Shown one piece after another: positions 1 through 7,672 of a stretch of DNA of 38,789 nucleotides. Numbering within the stretch: position 1 is the first letter of the stretch; the number at the start of each line of letters is the position of its first letter. The position numbers and the translations under genes were made by a program. The notes under the pieces were generated by a model. That model saw only the letters and a list, made by a program, of their open reading frames with translations, had not been told where the DNA came from and did no database searches. This stretch comes from Alphaproteobacteria bacterium (lineage in GTDB: Bacteria; Pseudomonadota; Alphaproteobacteria; Rickettsiales; SXRF01): the NCBI GenBank assembly GCA_013288305.1, contig JABDCD010000009.1, forward strand, positions 1 to 38,789. The letters run 5' to 3'.

Positions 1-318
1 ACATCTATTGCTAATGCTGTTGGAGACTTATTTAGTGATGTGGATAAAGGCACAAAAGAAGCACTCATTCGGTCGGCTGCGGCAGTCGCAGAAGCCCGAG
101 GAGAAGACAGCGGATTAAGCTTCGCCGGAAAAGGCAGGGATTCGATCCTTTATGGCTCTATTGTGAAATTGGGCGGTATTTCTAACAACGATGTGGAACA
201 CGCCGAAGACTATCTTAGGAAGGTATTGGACGATCGCAAAGCACAAAGCAATGAAAAGTCCAGCTCTCATTTCCGTGAACTGGTAACTAAAACGCGCGGC
301 AGCGAAATCAAAAAATAA
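1..318 (+). CDS. Hypothetical protein, 3' part only (gene begins before the window)
   Basis: The reading frame is open from base 1 to the TAA at 316-318, so the gene probably starts outside the window. A GTG at 40 could start a 92-residue product, but no clear ribosome binding site precedes it. The visible product is hydrophilic, rich in Ala, Lys and Glu, with no signal peptide, membrane segment or family motif that I recognise. Its stop codon overlaps the ATG of the M48 protease (TAATG), so the two are almost certainly co-translated. That suggests a partner, substrate or regulator of the protease, but this is inference from position only. Confidence 0.6.
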   Translation, partial: TSIANAVGDLFSDVDKGTKEALIRSAAAVAEARGEDSGLSFAGKGRDSILYGSIVKLGGISNNDVEHAEDYLRKVLDDRKAQSNEKSSSHFRELVTKTRGSEIKK

Positions 319-1151
319 TGCCCAATCTTTCAAAATTTATAGAAGAATTCAAAAAAACGATCCTTGTGCCTATCAAGGATACCGTCACAGCGCATAGTCA
401 TCCCGAACTGCACCAAAAGGTAGGCGAGCTTTGCAAACAGGCAAACATTGCGATCCCTAATCGTATTCTCATCATAGAAGAGGCGTTTGGTATGCCGAAC
501 GCCATGATGACCCACAATCGCGAGCTTATGTTGGGAGAAAATTTATTGAAGACTTTTGGCTACAACGAGGGAACATCTACCATCACAAAAGAATTGGAAG
601 CAATTATAGGGCATGAGCTTGGGCATAGTACCCGCATAGGTAAGGATTTGACGATGATTTATGGTTCCCTCATGGGAGCGCCGCTTTTGCTTTATGCCGG
701 GTATAAATTGTATCAATACGCCAAGCATCGTAAGGATGAAAAGGGGCATGGCGGCATACAGCAGCATATTGAAATAACCGCTAAAGAAGTGGAAAAAGGC
801 GTGGACAAGGCCATTAACGAGACGGCGCCGCCGGAGGAGACAGGTTTTCTACATAAGGTAAAAAAATGGACGCTTAGTGGCGTTAAAGAAATGGCAATTT
901 ATACCGCGGCCAGTATAGCGTCTATACCCATTGTTAAATTAGCCGGTCGGCATGTCGAATTTGCCGCTGATGCTTATGGGGCAAAGCTGGTCGGGAAAGA
1001 GCACATGGCAAGCGCCCTGAAAACACTTGAGCAAAAAGGCGCTGAAATCATGCATTCCTGGGGCGTTCCCAAGTTTCTGCAAAAAGCAATACAACTTATG
1101 GACTATCATCCTTCTATGGCATCGCGCATTGCCCACCTGACCCATCTATAA
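318..1151 (+). CDS. M48-family (HtpX/Oma1-like) membrane zinc metalloprotease
   Basis: The 277-residue protein has the zincin motif HELGH at residues 99-103. A second motif, EFAADAYGA, begins with Glu214, which fits the third zinc ligand of the M48 family. Two hydrophobic stretches (about 111-133 and 191-208) lie between these motifs, the usual layout of HtpX-type membrane proteases, which degrade damaged membrane proteins. It is coupled by one base to the gene upstream and converges on ctpA 12 bases downstream. The C-terminal part (after about 220) keeps the helical pattern and the HPSMASRI-type ending typical of M48. The family call is firm. I cannot tell which subfamily or substrate, and I would not name it htpX without an alignment. 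Confidence 0.85.
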   Translation: MPNLSKFIEEFKKTILVPIKDTVTAHSHPELHQKVGELCKQANIAIPNRILIIEEAFGMPNAMMTHNRELMLGENLLKTFGYNEGTSTITKELEAIIGHELGHSTRIGKDLTMIYGSLMGAPLLLYAGYKLYQYAKHRKDEKGHGGIQQHIEITAKEVEKGVDKAINETAPPEETGFLHKVKKWTLSGVKEMAIYTAASIASIPIVKLAGRHVEFAADAYGAKLVGKEHMASALKTLEQKGAEIMHSWGVPKFLQKAIQLMDYHPSMASRIAHLTHL

Positions 1152-1163
1152 CGACGAAAGTTG

Positions 1164-2531
1164 TTATTTCTCCGGCGACACCTGGTTATAGACGCTGACG
1201 GCGCGCAGCAGATCCAGCGCGCGCTGCAGCTGGAAATCCTCCGTCGCGGCGATTTCTTCGCCAGTGAGCTTTTTCTTGCCCTCTTTTTCCTTGTCCTTGT
1301 CTTTTACAGGCGCAGGCGCAGGTTTCGCTTCGGGCTTATCCTCGCCCTCCCCGGCTTTTTTCTCCTGCGCTTTCTTTTCCTGCAGGTTTTCAAGCCGCTT
1401 GCGCAGATCGGCCTCGCTGCGCATTTTATCGTTGCTCTTGATCGGCTCGATCTTGGCTTGCTCGACGACGATGTCGGGAATGATGCCCTTGGCCTGGATC
1501 GACCGCCCCGACGGCGTGTAATACCGCGCCGTGGTCAGGCGGATGGCGCCGTGGTCGGTCAGCGGAATCACCGTCTGCACCGAGCCTTTGCCGAAGGTTT
1601 TCGTGCCGAGAATGATCGCCCGCTTGTGATCCTGCAGCGCACCGGAAACGATTTCCGAAGCCGAGGCCGAACCGTTATTGACCAGCACCACCATCGGAAC
1701 ATTGTCGTCGACCAGCTCGTCGCCGGCATGGGCGCTGTAGCGCTTGGTTTTACCCGGATCGCGCTCGCGCGTCGACACGATTTCGCCCTGCGTCAGGAAG
1801 GCGTCGGACACCGAGATCGCCTGTTCGAGCAGGCCGCCGGGGTTATTGCGCAGATCGAGCACGACGCCGCGCAGATGCGGCAGGTCTTTCTTGACGTGCT
1901 TGAATTCCTCGCGCATGAGGTCGGTGGTCTGCTCGGTAAAGGAGGTGACGCGGATATAGGCGATGTCATCGCCCTCGGCATGTTCCTTCACCGATTTGAT
2001 TTTAATCTCGGCGCGCACCAGCGTCAGTTCCAGCGGCTCGGTGGCGTCCTCGCGCAGCACCGTGAGCTTGACCTTGGAATCGACCGGTCCGCGCATTTTA
2101 TCGACGGCTTCCGACAAGGTAAGCCCCATCACCGCCTCATCGTTGATGTAGCTGATGTAATCGCCGGGCTTTATGCCGGCCTTGGCCGCGGGGGTATCGT
2201 CAATCGGGGAAACCACTTTCACCAGCCCGTTTTCCATCGTCACCTCGATGCCGAGCCCGCCGAATTCACCCTTGGTCTGCACCTGCATTTCCTTGAAGGC
2301 TTTTTCGTTCATGTAGCCCGAATGCGGGTCGAGCGAGGTCAACATGCCGTTGATGGCGGCCTCGATCAGGTCGGCATCCTTGACCGGCTCGACATAATCG
2401 GCGCGCACGCGCTCGAACACCTCGCCGAAGAGGTCGAGCATCTGCAGCGTATCGCTCTTATCGGCAACGGCAATGACGGGAACGGCGAGGATCAATCCTC
2501 CGACGAGGCACAACTTGGAAAAACGGCGCAT
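1164..2531 (-). CDS. ctpA: S41-family carboxyl-terminal processing protease with PDZ domain
   Basis: A 455-residue periplasmic serine protease of the CtpA/Prc type, which trims or degrades envelope proteins from their C-termini. The N-terminus has a signal peptide ending near VIAVA (about residue 23). A PDZ domain follows (about 88-160, with GLGIEV and GIKPGDYI). The S41 catalytic core contains the NNGSASASEIV segment (catalytic Ser near 289) and TFGKGSVQT (catalytic Lys near 314). The last ~90 residues are Lys/Glu/Pro-rich and then helical. An AGGAGAA ribosome binding site lies just before the ATG. It is last in the phoU-gpmI-envC-ctpA series and is separated from envC by a 73-base double-hairpin repeat. 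The gpmI-envC-ctpA order is familiar in Alphaproteobacteria. Confidence 0.95.
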   Translation of the reverse strand: MRRFSKLCLVGGLILAVPVIAVADKSDTLQMLDLFGEVFERVRADYVEPVKDADLIEAAINGMLTSLDPHSGYMNEKAFKEMQVQTKGEFGGLGIEVTMENGLVKVVSPIDDTPAAKAGIKPGDYISYINDEAVMGLTLSEAVDKMRGPVDSKVKLTVLREDATEPLELTLVRAEIKIKSVKEHAEGDDIAYIRVTSFTEQTTDLMREEFKHVKKDLPHLRGVVLDLRNNPGGLLEQAISVSDAFLTQGEIVSTRERDPGKTKRYSAHAGDELVDDNVPMVVLVNNGSASASEIVSGALQDHKRAIILGTKTFGKGSVQTVIPLTDHGAIRLTTARYYTPSGRSIQAKGIIPDIVVEQAKIEPIKSNDKMRSEADLRKRLENLQEKKAQEKKAGEGEDKPEAKPAPAPVKDKDKEKEGKKKLTGEEIAATEDFQLQRALDLLRAVSVYNQVSPEK

Positions 2532-2547
2532 AATTCTCCTTTATTCA

Positions 2548-2620
2548 ATCCTGTGAGCGCAAAGCGCTGTACAGGATCATTGTTAAGATCCTGCGCAATC
2601 GCTATCGCGATTCGCAGGAT
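2548..2620. repeat. Dispersed double-hairpin element, copy 1
   Basis: Two adjacent palindromes fill the envC-ctpA gap. Hairpin 1 (2548-2577) is ATCCTGTG-AGCGC-AAA-GCGCT-G-TACAGGAT. Hairpin 2 (2588-2620) is ATCCTGCG-C-AATCGC-TATC-GCGATT-CGCAGGAT, a perfect 8+6 base-pair stem. It abuts the envC stop codon exactly and leaves the ctpA ribosome binding site free. The same outer arms recur at 7068-7152 and 10155-10183, so this is a repeat family and not a one-off terminator. Neither hairpin is followed by a strong T-run. Confidence 0.8.
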
Positions 2621-3841
2621 TTACTTATTCAACCCACGTATCCACGGCGCAGGATCGACCGGCTGGTTGTTTTTGCGCAGCTCGACATACAATCGTTTGC
2701 CCGTTTCACCCTCTCCCATAGCACCAATCGGTTCTCCTTCCAATAGAAACTCGCCGGGTGAGGCATCGATTTTTGCAAGTCCGGCCAGCAGTGTGTGAAA
2801 ATCGTCGCTATGGCGGATGATGACCATCCGGCCATAATTAAGGAATGTCCCGGCATAGACCACCTCGCCGTCGTAAGGCGCCATGACCTGCGTATGGGCG
2901 CGCGTGACGATGACGATACCCTTGCTGGTTTCGTTATGCCCGCCTCCGTCGCCGAACAGCTGCACGACGCGGCCGGCGGCGGGCGGACGGATATGGCCTT
3001 TGGCGTCGGTAAAGGAGCGCAGGCGGCCTTTTTTGCCCTGCGGCGCATCTTCGTCGGGCGCAAGTTCGGCGGCATGGCGCGTATGTTTTTCCCCCGGCTC
3101 TTCCTTGCGCAGCGACGACATCAGTCCCTGCAGGCTTTCGGCTTTTTCGGCCAGATGGGACAGGGTTTGCCCTTCTTCCTGCTGCTGGCGGCCGAGCCTG
3201 GCCTGCACCGCCGTGCGCTCCACCAGCTGGCGCTCAAGCGCCAGGCGCTGCTTATCGAGGGCGGCCTGCTTGCGGTTCAGCTCGTCGCGCCCCTTGCTCA
3301 CTCTCTCCTTAAGCTCCTGCAGTTCGGTGATCTGCAGGCCGATGCTTTCGCTTTCCTGCCGGATGCTGTCCGACACCATCCTGAGCGCCCGCGCCGCCTG
3401 CAGGGTTTCCAGCGAATCGCCCGGCATCATGATCATGGCTTCCGGCGGCGTGCGGCTCAAGGCCAGCGCCGCCTGCATGAGTGCCGCCAGGTCTTTGCGC
3501 CGCGCTTTGAGCGCTGCATTTTTCGCCTGCAATTGCTCGTTCAGGATGCGCAGCTTGTCCTCGGAAGCGGACAGATCGGCCTCGCCGTCCTGAATGGCTT
3601 CGGCCGTCTGCACCAGTTTTTCCTGGATGTCCTTCAGCTCCCCCTGCAGCTTGCGGCTCTGCTCGGCCAGCGCCGCCTGCCGGGCGTGCGCCTGTTCCAT
3701 TTCCTGCTGGGTCTGGTCGAGGTCGTCTTTGGGGGAGGCAAGGGCGGGAGATGAGAGGATGAGGAGATGAGAGGATGAGGAGATAAAAAGGAATAATAAG
3801 AACATAGGAATAATGAATTGTCTTTTCTTATCTCTTCTCAT
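2621..3841 (-). CDS. envC: EnvC-like murein hydrolase activator (coiled coil plus degenerate LytM/M23 domain)
   Basis: The 406-residue protein has an N-terminal signal/anchor (about residues 11-35, ending ALAS). A long coiled coil runs from about 40 to 245, rich in Gln, Glu, Leu and Arg. The C-terminal LytM domain is at about 285-400 (GRVVQLFG, MAPYDGEVVYAG, NYGRMVIIRH). The zinc-binding residues of active M23 peptidases appear missing: the first HxxxD region reads ETSKGIVI and the HxH region reads LYVELR. EnvC-type proteins have such inactive domains and act by activating cell-wall amidases at division. The gene begins 20 bases after gpmI. The signal peptide is encoded by a 16-base tandem repeat that is complementary to the DNA around the start codon. 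Confidence 0.88.
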   Translation of the reverse strand: MRRDKKRQFIIPMFLLFLFISSSSHLLILSSPALASPKDDLDQTQQEMEQAHARQAALAEQSRKLQGELKDIQEKLVQTAEAIQDGEADLSASEDKLRILNEQLQAKNAALKARRKDLAALMQAALALSRTPPEAMIMMPGDSLETLQAARALRMVSDSIRQESESIGLQITELQELKERVSKGRDELNRKQAALDKQRLALERQLVERTAVQARLGRQQQEEGQTLSHLAEKAESLQGLMSSLRKEEPGEKHTRHAAELAPDEDAPQGKKGRLRSFTDAKGHIRPPAAGRVVQLFGDGGGHNETSKGIVIVTRAHTQVMAPYDGEVVYAGTFLNYGRMVIIRHSDDFHTLLAGLAKIDASPGEFLLEGEPIGAMGEGETGKRLYVELRKNNQPVDPAPWIRGLNK

Positions 3842-3868
3842 CTTCTTATCCTCTCATCTTCTCATCTA
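3748..3868. repeat. Tandem repeat and long imperfect inverted repeat around the envC start
   Basis: At 3748-3784 there are about 2.3 copies of the 16-mer GAGATGAGAGGATGAG. At 3822-3868 lies a pyrimidine-rich arm whose complement closely matches it, with a few indels. The arms flank a ~32-base loop. Read on the minus strand, the first arm covers the end of gpmI, the envC ribosome binding site and its ATG. The second arm covers signal-peptide codons (Ser/His/Leu/Ile run). A folded mRNA could hide the envC start; this is inference. Confidence 0.65.
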
Positions 3869-5385
3869 TCGCTGCGAAGCAGCGACCGCCCCGTCATCTC
3901 CGCCGGCTGGGGCAGCCCAAGCCATTGCAGCAGGGTGGGTGCGACGTCGGATAGCTTGCCCTCCGGCAGACGCGGGTTTTTCCCCTTGAAGCGCTCGGTG
4001 ACGAGTATGACTGGAACGAGATTCAGCGTGTGCGCCGTGTGCGGCTGCTGGGTAGCATCGTCGAACATCATTTCGGCATTGCCGTGATCGGCGGTAATCA
4101 GCAGCGCACCGCCCCTGGCCAGCGTTGCTTCGACCAATTTTCCCAGGCAACCGTCCACCGCCTCGACGGCCTTGGCGGCGGCTTCGATATTGCCGGTATG
4201 CCCCACCATATCGGTGTTGGCGTAATTAACGACGATGACGTCGAACCGCTCCGCTGCTATCGCTTCCAGTAACTTATCCGTGATTTCCGGCGCCGACATT
4301 TCCGGCTTCAGATCATAGGTCGCCACTTTGGGCGACGGCACCAGGATGCGCTCCTCGCCGGGAAATTCCCGCTCGCGCCCGCCGTTGAAGAAAAACGTCA
4401 CATGCGCATATTTTTCCGTCTCCGCGATGCGCAGTTGCTTTAATCCCGCCTTGGAAATGATTTCTCCGAAAATATTCGTGAGCGGCTGCGGCGCAAACAG
4501 GGCGGGCATGAATTCACTCAAGCGTTCGCTATACTCGACCATGCCCAGTGCGGCGGAAAACCTTATTTTTTTACATGGGAATTCCTTGAATTCCGGATCG
4601 AGCAAGGCCGTCAATATTTCGCGCGCGCGGTCGGCGCGAAAATTCACCATCAGCAACCCGTCGCCGTCTTTCATTCCCGCATAATCGCCGATGGCGCAGG
4701 GAAGCACGAATTCATCAGTGATGCTATTTTTATAGCTTTGCTCAATCGCAGCGGCGGCGCTGGCGAAACGCTCGCCCGTTGCAGCAGTCATCGTATCGTA
4801 CGCCTTCCGCACGCGCTCCCAGCGCTGATCGCGGTCCATGGCGTAATAACGGCCGGAGATGGTTGCAGGTTGCAAGATGCAAGATGCAAGATGCTCCAAC
4901 GCGCTTTTGGGCGGCGTGTCGCGCCCGTCGAGGAAGGCGTGAACCTTCACCGCAATGCCCTGAGCCGTCAGCAGGTTCGCCAGCGCCATCATATGGTTTT
5001 GATGAGAATGCACACCTCCGTCCGACAGCAATCCCAGCAGATGCACGATGCCGGTTTTTTGTTTCACCTGCGTAATGAAATCTTTCAGAAGCGGATTCTT
5101 TGCCAGCGCCCCCCCCTCAATCGCCGCGTCGATCCTGGGCAGATCCTGCATCAGCACGCGGCCCGAGCCGATATTCATGTGGCCGACTTCGGAATTGCCC
5201 ATCTGGCCGGAAGGCAGCCCGACATGGCGTTCCGAAGCGTTGATGAGGCCGTGCGGATAATCGCGCATCAGGCCGTCCCACACCGGCGTCCGCGCGCGGG
5301 CAATGGCGTTATACGCCAGCTCCTCGCGATGGCCCCAGCCATCGAGGATTACTAATACTACCGGTTTGGGACGCTGTGAGGACAC
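3862..5385 (-). CDS. gpmI: 2,3-bisphosphoglycerate-independent phosphoglycerate mutase
   Basis: A 507-residue cytosolic Mn-dependent enzyme that interconverts 3- and 2-phosphoglycerate in glycolysis. The sequence shows the family throughout: VILDGWG (Asp15 metal ligand), MGNSEVGHMNIG with the catalytic Ser65, the loop HSHQNH, FLDGRDTPP, GRYYAMDRDQRW, NFRADRARE, YANTDMVGHTGN and LITADHGNAE. The start is GTG, overlapping the phoU stop codon by one base (TAGTG), so it is translationally coupled to phoU. Length is normal for the family (about 510). One oddity is a heptamer repeat at 4862-4896 that encodes a Leu-Ala-Ser-Cys-Ile-Leu-Gln stretch just before GRYYAMDRD, a position where family members are variable. 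Confidence 0.97.
   Translation of the reverse strand: MSSQRPKPVVLVILDGWGHREELAYNAIARARTPVWDGLMRDYPHGLINASERHVGLPSGQMGNSEVGHMNIGSGRVLMQDLPRIDAAIEGGALAKNPLLKDFITQVKQKTGIVHLLGLLSDGGVHSHQNHMMALANLLTAQGIAVKVHAFLDGRDTPPKSALEHLASCILQPATISGRYYAMDRDQRWERVRKAYDTMTAATGERFASAAAAIEQSYKNSITDEFVLPCAIGDYAGMKDGDGLLMVNFRADRAREILTALLDPEFKEFPCKKIRFSAALGMVEYSERLSEFMPALFAPQPLTNIFGEIISKAGLKQLRIAETEKYAHVTFFFNGGREREFPGEERILVPSPKVATYDLKPEMSAPEITDKLLEAIAAERFDVIVVNYANTDMVGHTGNIEAAAKAVEAVDGCLGKLVEATLARGGALLITADHGNAEMMFDDATQQPHTAHTLNLVPVILVTERFKGKNPRLPEGKLSDVAPTLLQWLGLPQPAEMTGRSLLRSDR
4862..4896. repeat. Heptanucleotide tandem repeat inside gpmI
   Basis: Five consecutive 7-base units read GTTGCAG, GTTGCAA, GATGCAA, GATGCAA, GATGCTC. 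Three units make 21 bases, so gain or loss of three units keeps the frame. The repeat lies between the domain-linking region and the conserved GRYYAMDRD motif of phosphoglycerate mutase. Confidence 0.75.
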
Positions 5386-6083
5386 TAGGTTGACGATTCG
5401 TCGGATTGCCGGAGCATGGCCTTATCGGCGCGCTTGCCCGAGGCGACGTAATACACGGTTTTGGCCAGATTGGTCGTATAATCGGCGACGCGCTCCAGGT
5501 TCTTGGCGGCGAACACCACCTGCGTACAGGCCGCCGCATCGGCCGGCGAGGCGGACATTTCCTTCTGCATGGCGGCAAAAACCTCATGATAGAGATCGTC
5601 GATTTCCTGGTCGCGTTTCCATACCTCGGTTGCTTTCTGCATGTCTTTTTCGTTAAAGGCCCGGAGCGCGTCATCGAGCATTCCGACGATGATGTCGGCC
5701 ATCGACTCCAGTTTTTTAATGACCGGTTCCGGCGCGAAGGTGCCCATCTTGACGCTGCGCTTGACGGTGTTTTTGGCGAGGTCGCCGGCGCGCTCCAGCA
5801 TCCCGGTGATTTTGAGCACCGAGGTGACGAAGCGCAAATCGATGGCCAGCGGATTCTGCAGCGCCAGCACGATGGTCGCCTCCTCCTCGATCTGCACGTC
5901 GAGTTCGTTGATGTGCTTGTCGGCGGCCTTGGCCTCGGCGACGCGGCTTTCATCACGCGAGCGGAAGGATTGCTTCGCCGCCAGCACCATCTTGCGCACC
6001 TCGCCGCCCATGTCGAGGATGAGCTGCATCAGGTGCTGCAACTGCTTGTCATATGAACGTAGCGTATGCTGGCTTAAATTCAT
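5385..6083 (-). CDS. phoU: Phosphate signalling / transport regulator PhoU
   Basis: A 232-residue all-helical protein with the two tandem three-helix PhoU repeats. Recognisable segments are LMQLILDMGGEVRKMV, EEEATIVLALQNPLAIDLRFV, KITGMLERAGDLAKN and, in the second half, AKNLERVADYTTNLAK. PhoU links the Pst phosphate transporter to the PhoR-PhoB two-component system and represses it when phosphate is plentiful. Here it stands apart from pst or pho genes and is joined to gpmI by a one-base overlap, so phosphate status and glycolysis may be co-expressed. An AAGGAG site 6 bases before the ATG supports the start. The 100-base gap to the divergent beta-barrel gene is AT-rich and should hold both promoters. 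Confidence 0.95.
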   Translation of the reverse strand: MNLSQHTLRSYDKQLQHLMQLILDMGGEVRKMVLAAKQSFRSRDESRVAEAKAADKHINELDVQIEEEATIVLALQNPLAIDLRFVTSVLKITGMLERAGDLAKNTVKRSVKMGTFAPEPVIKKLESMADIIVGMLDDALRAFNEKDMQKATEVWKRDQEIDDLYHEVFAAMQKEMSASPADAAACTQVVFAAKNLERVADYTTNLAKTVYYVASGKRADKAMLRQSDESST

Positions 6084-6186
6084 GGCTCCGGCTCCTTAAT
6101 AATCCATATTACTCTATATGATGATGGTTTTACAGGAGTTTTTATCATTAGGATATTTTTAATGAATAGCTGTTATGGGTGACGGT

Positions 6187-6984
6187 ATGAAATCCGTGAC
6201 ACGATGCCTGTGGGTGCTATGCGTCATCGGCGGTTTTGCCGCCACCGATGCGCGAGCCGACAATAGCTATAGCATAGGCATCGAAGGATTCCGCGATAGC
6301 TATAAGGAATATTTCATCGATGCGGTTGCCGGAGTGGATCCGCATGTCGACGTCCATACCGACTACGGCTCGGTGACGGCAAACTACCAACACAGTGCCA
6401 ACGGTTATTTCACCGCCGTCGACGGCCGCTATTCCCAGGGCAATTCCAATTATAAATCGCTGAGCGGCGTCGCCAACCATATTCCCGACAAGGAAGGTGA
6501 AGCGCGGCTGCGTTTCGGCGAGAGCATCGTCGTATGGCATGGCATCGTGATGCCCTATATCGGCCTCGGCGCGCGCCTGTTCTACGATAAATTCAAGGAA
6601 GCAGGGCCGGGAGGGTATGACCGGCACATCGCGCAGCTCTACGCCCCGATCGGCGCCACCTATCAATTCAACTGGAGAGGATGGATGTTCCGGCCCAACG
6701 TCGAAATCGACCCGCTGTTCTGGGGCAGGGTAACCTCGAAGCTGGGAGAAATTCCCGGTTACGGCGATGTCACCAATGCCCAGCATGGCGGCGTGGGACT
6801 CCGCGGCGAATTCATGGCCGGACAGCAATATAAATCTTTCGGCTGGGAAGTCGGGCCGTTCGTGCGCTACTGGCATGTCGATACGTCGGATATCGCTCCT
6901 CTCCCCGGCGCTCCCGGCGTAGGAGTGGTGGAACCCAAAAACGCCCGGCTCCAGGCCGGCGGTGCGCTGCGCGTCAATTTTTAG
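6187..6984 (+). CDS. Outer-membrane beta-barrel protein, unknown substrate
   Basis: A 265-residue exported protein. The signal peptide (MKSV... to about ATDARA) fits a start at the ATG at 6187, which has a GGGTGA-like site before it. An in-frame ATG at 6175 would add four residues and has no such site. The mature part has alternating hydrophobic/aromatic strands (SYSIGIEGF, VTANYQHSANGYFTAVDGRY, GIVMPYIGLGARLFYD, FGWEVGPFVRYWHV) and ends in Phe preceded by LRVN, a typical C-terminal sorting signal for barrel insertion. No plug, TonB box or named family is evident. It stands alone, divergent from phoU and upstream of the zinc locus, with no visible Zur box of its own. Confidence 0.75.
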   Translation: MKSVTRCLWVLCVIGGFAATDARADNSYSIGIEGFRDSYKEYFIDAVAGVDPHVDVHTDYGSVTANYQHSANGYFTAVDGRYSQGNSNYKSLSGVANHIPDKEGEARLRFGESIVVWHGIVMPYIGLGARLFYDKFKEAGPGGYDRHIAQLYAPIGATYQFNWRGWMFRPNVEIDPLFWGRVTSKLGEIPGYGDVTNAQHGGVGLRGEFMAGQQYKSFGWEVGPFVRYWHVDTSDIAPLPGAPGVGVVEPKNARLQAGGALRVNF

Positions 6985-7024
6985 CTAGCGGCTACTCCTT
7001 CCAAAGAATTGCTTGCGCGGAAAA

Positions 7025-7041
7025 ATGTTATAATATAACAT
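7025..7041. promoter_or_regulatory. Probable Zur box upstream of zur-znuCB
   Basis: ATGTTATA-A-TATAACAT is a perfect 8+1+8 palindrome, followed by a further AAC. It resembles the AT-rich Zur operators known from Alphaproteobacteria and contains a TATAAT (7029-7034) that could be a -10 element, so binding would block transcription. The same motif in diverged form lies before the histidine-rich gene and znuA (9314-9342). Its position 129 bases before zur, the first gene of the operon, implies autoregulation. Confidence 0.7.
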
Positions 7042-7066
7042 AACTTCTCTGGAAGCCTTAAGTATG

Positions 7067-7153
7067 AATCCTGTGAGCCGTGTAAACGGCTGCACAGGAT
7101 CCTGCCAGAACAGTAAATGGATCCTGCGCAATCGCTTCGCGCTTCGCAGGATT
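7067..7153. repeat. Dispersed double-hairpin element, copy 2
   Basis: Hairpin 1 (7068-7100) is ATCCTGTG-AGCCGT-GTAA-ACGGCT-G-CACAGGAT, a perfect 8+6 stem. Hairpin 2 (7121-7152) has outer arms ATCCTGCG and CGCAGGAT with a decayed inner stem. The two outer stems match copy 1 at 2548-2620. It lies in the probable 5' untranslated region of zur, between the Zur box and the zur ribosome binding site. Confidence 0.8.
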
Positions 7154-7169
7154 TGCCAGGGAAGTTTTT

Positions 7170-7580
7170 ATGCGCATGAAAAATACGCCGTTATCCCGCC
7201 ATAGCCAGAAAGTGCTGGCGCTGCTTTCCAAAAGCGCCACGCCGCTGACCGCCTACGACTTGCTGGATCGGATGCGCGCGTCCGGCGTCAAGGCGCCGCC
7301 GACGGTATACCGCGCGCTCGATGCGCTGATCGAGCGCGGGCTGGTACACCGCATCGAGTCGCTGGGGGCGTTCGTCGCCTGCCACCGCTGCGAAGAAGAT
7401 CATGCGGCGGCGGCGCAATTCGCCGTGTGCCGTTCGTGCGGTACGGCGGTGGAAATTCTCGATCGCCGGCTCACCGCGCTGATTCAAAAAATCGGCAAGA
7501 CCATGAAATTCCACATCGAGCGTGAAATGCTGGAAGTGCTCGGCCTATGCGCGCGCTGCGGCGGGAAAGCGCGGGCCTGA
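7170..7580 (+). CDS. zur: Zinc uptake regulator, Fur family (Zur)
   Basis: A 136-residue Fur-family repressor. The N-terminal winged helix (about 8-65) includes TPLTAYDLLDRM and PPTVYRALDALIERGLVHRIES, the recognition-helix region of the family. The C-terminal part has the metal-site segment CHRCEEDH and two CxxC motifs, CRSC and CARC, typical of the structural zinc site. An AGGGAAG site lies 5 bases before the ATG. The gene heads an operon with znuC and znuB, and a strong palindrome upstream matches an expected operator. This context favours Zur over Fur. With zinc bound it should repress znu genes; under zinc shortage it releases them. Confidence 0.92.
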   Translation: MRMKNTPLSRHSQKVLALLSKSATPLTAYDLLDRMRASGVKAPPTVYRALDALIERGLVHRIESLGAFVACHRCEEDHAAAAQFAVCRSCGTAVEILDRRLTALIQKIGKTMKFHIEREMLEVLGLCARCGGKARA

Positions 7581-7582
7581 AC

Positions 7583-7672
7583 ATGTTCTATTGGAGCGCG
7601 GCACGGCGCATGGGGCTTTCCGCGATGATATTGCTGGCACTGTGGGGCCTGGCGCTATGGGCGATGGGATAG
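7583..7672 (+). CDS. Putative 29-residue single-span membrane microprotein between zur and znuC
   Basis: Two bases after the zur stop an ATG opens a 29-codon frame ending in TAG at 7670-7672, two bases before the znuC ATG. The product begins MFYWSAARRMG and continues as an almost unbroken hydrophobic stretch (AMILLALWGLALWAMG). The positive residues come before the stretch, so it would span the inner membrane once. The exact fit between two genes suggests a real coding unit, or at least a translational bridge that couples znuC to zur. No strong ribosome binding site precedes it. Nothing in the sequence shows a function; a small subunit or regulator of the ZnuBC transporter is a guess. Confidence 0.5.
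   Translation: MFYWSAARRMGLSAMILLALWGLALWAMG

Noticed and set aside
1161-2798. Long open frame (545 codons) antisense to ctpA and envC
   Set aside because: It mirrors the codon pattern of the two clear genes on the other strand, has no recognisable motif and gives an Arg/Leu/His-rich product typical of antisense frames in GC-rich DNA.
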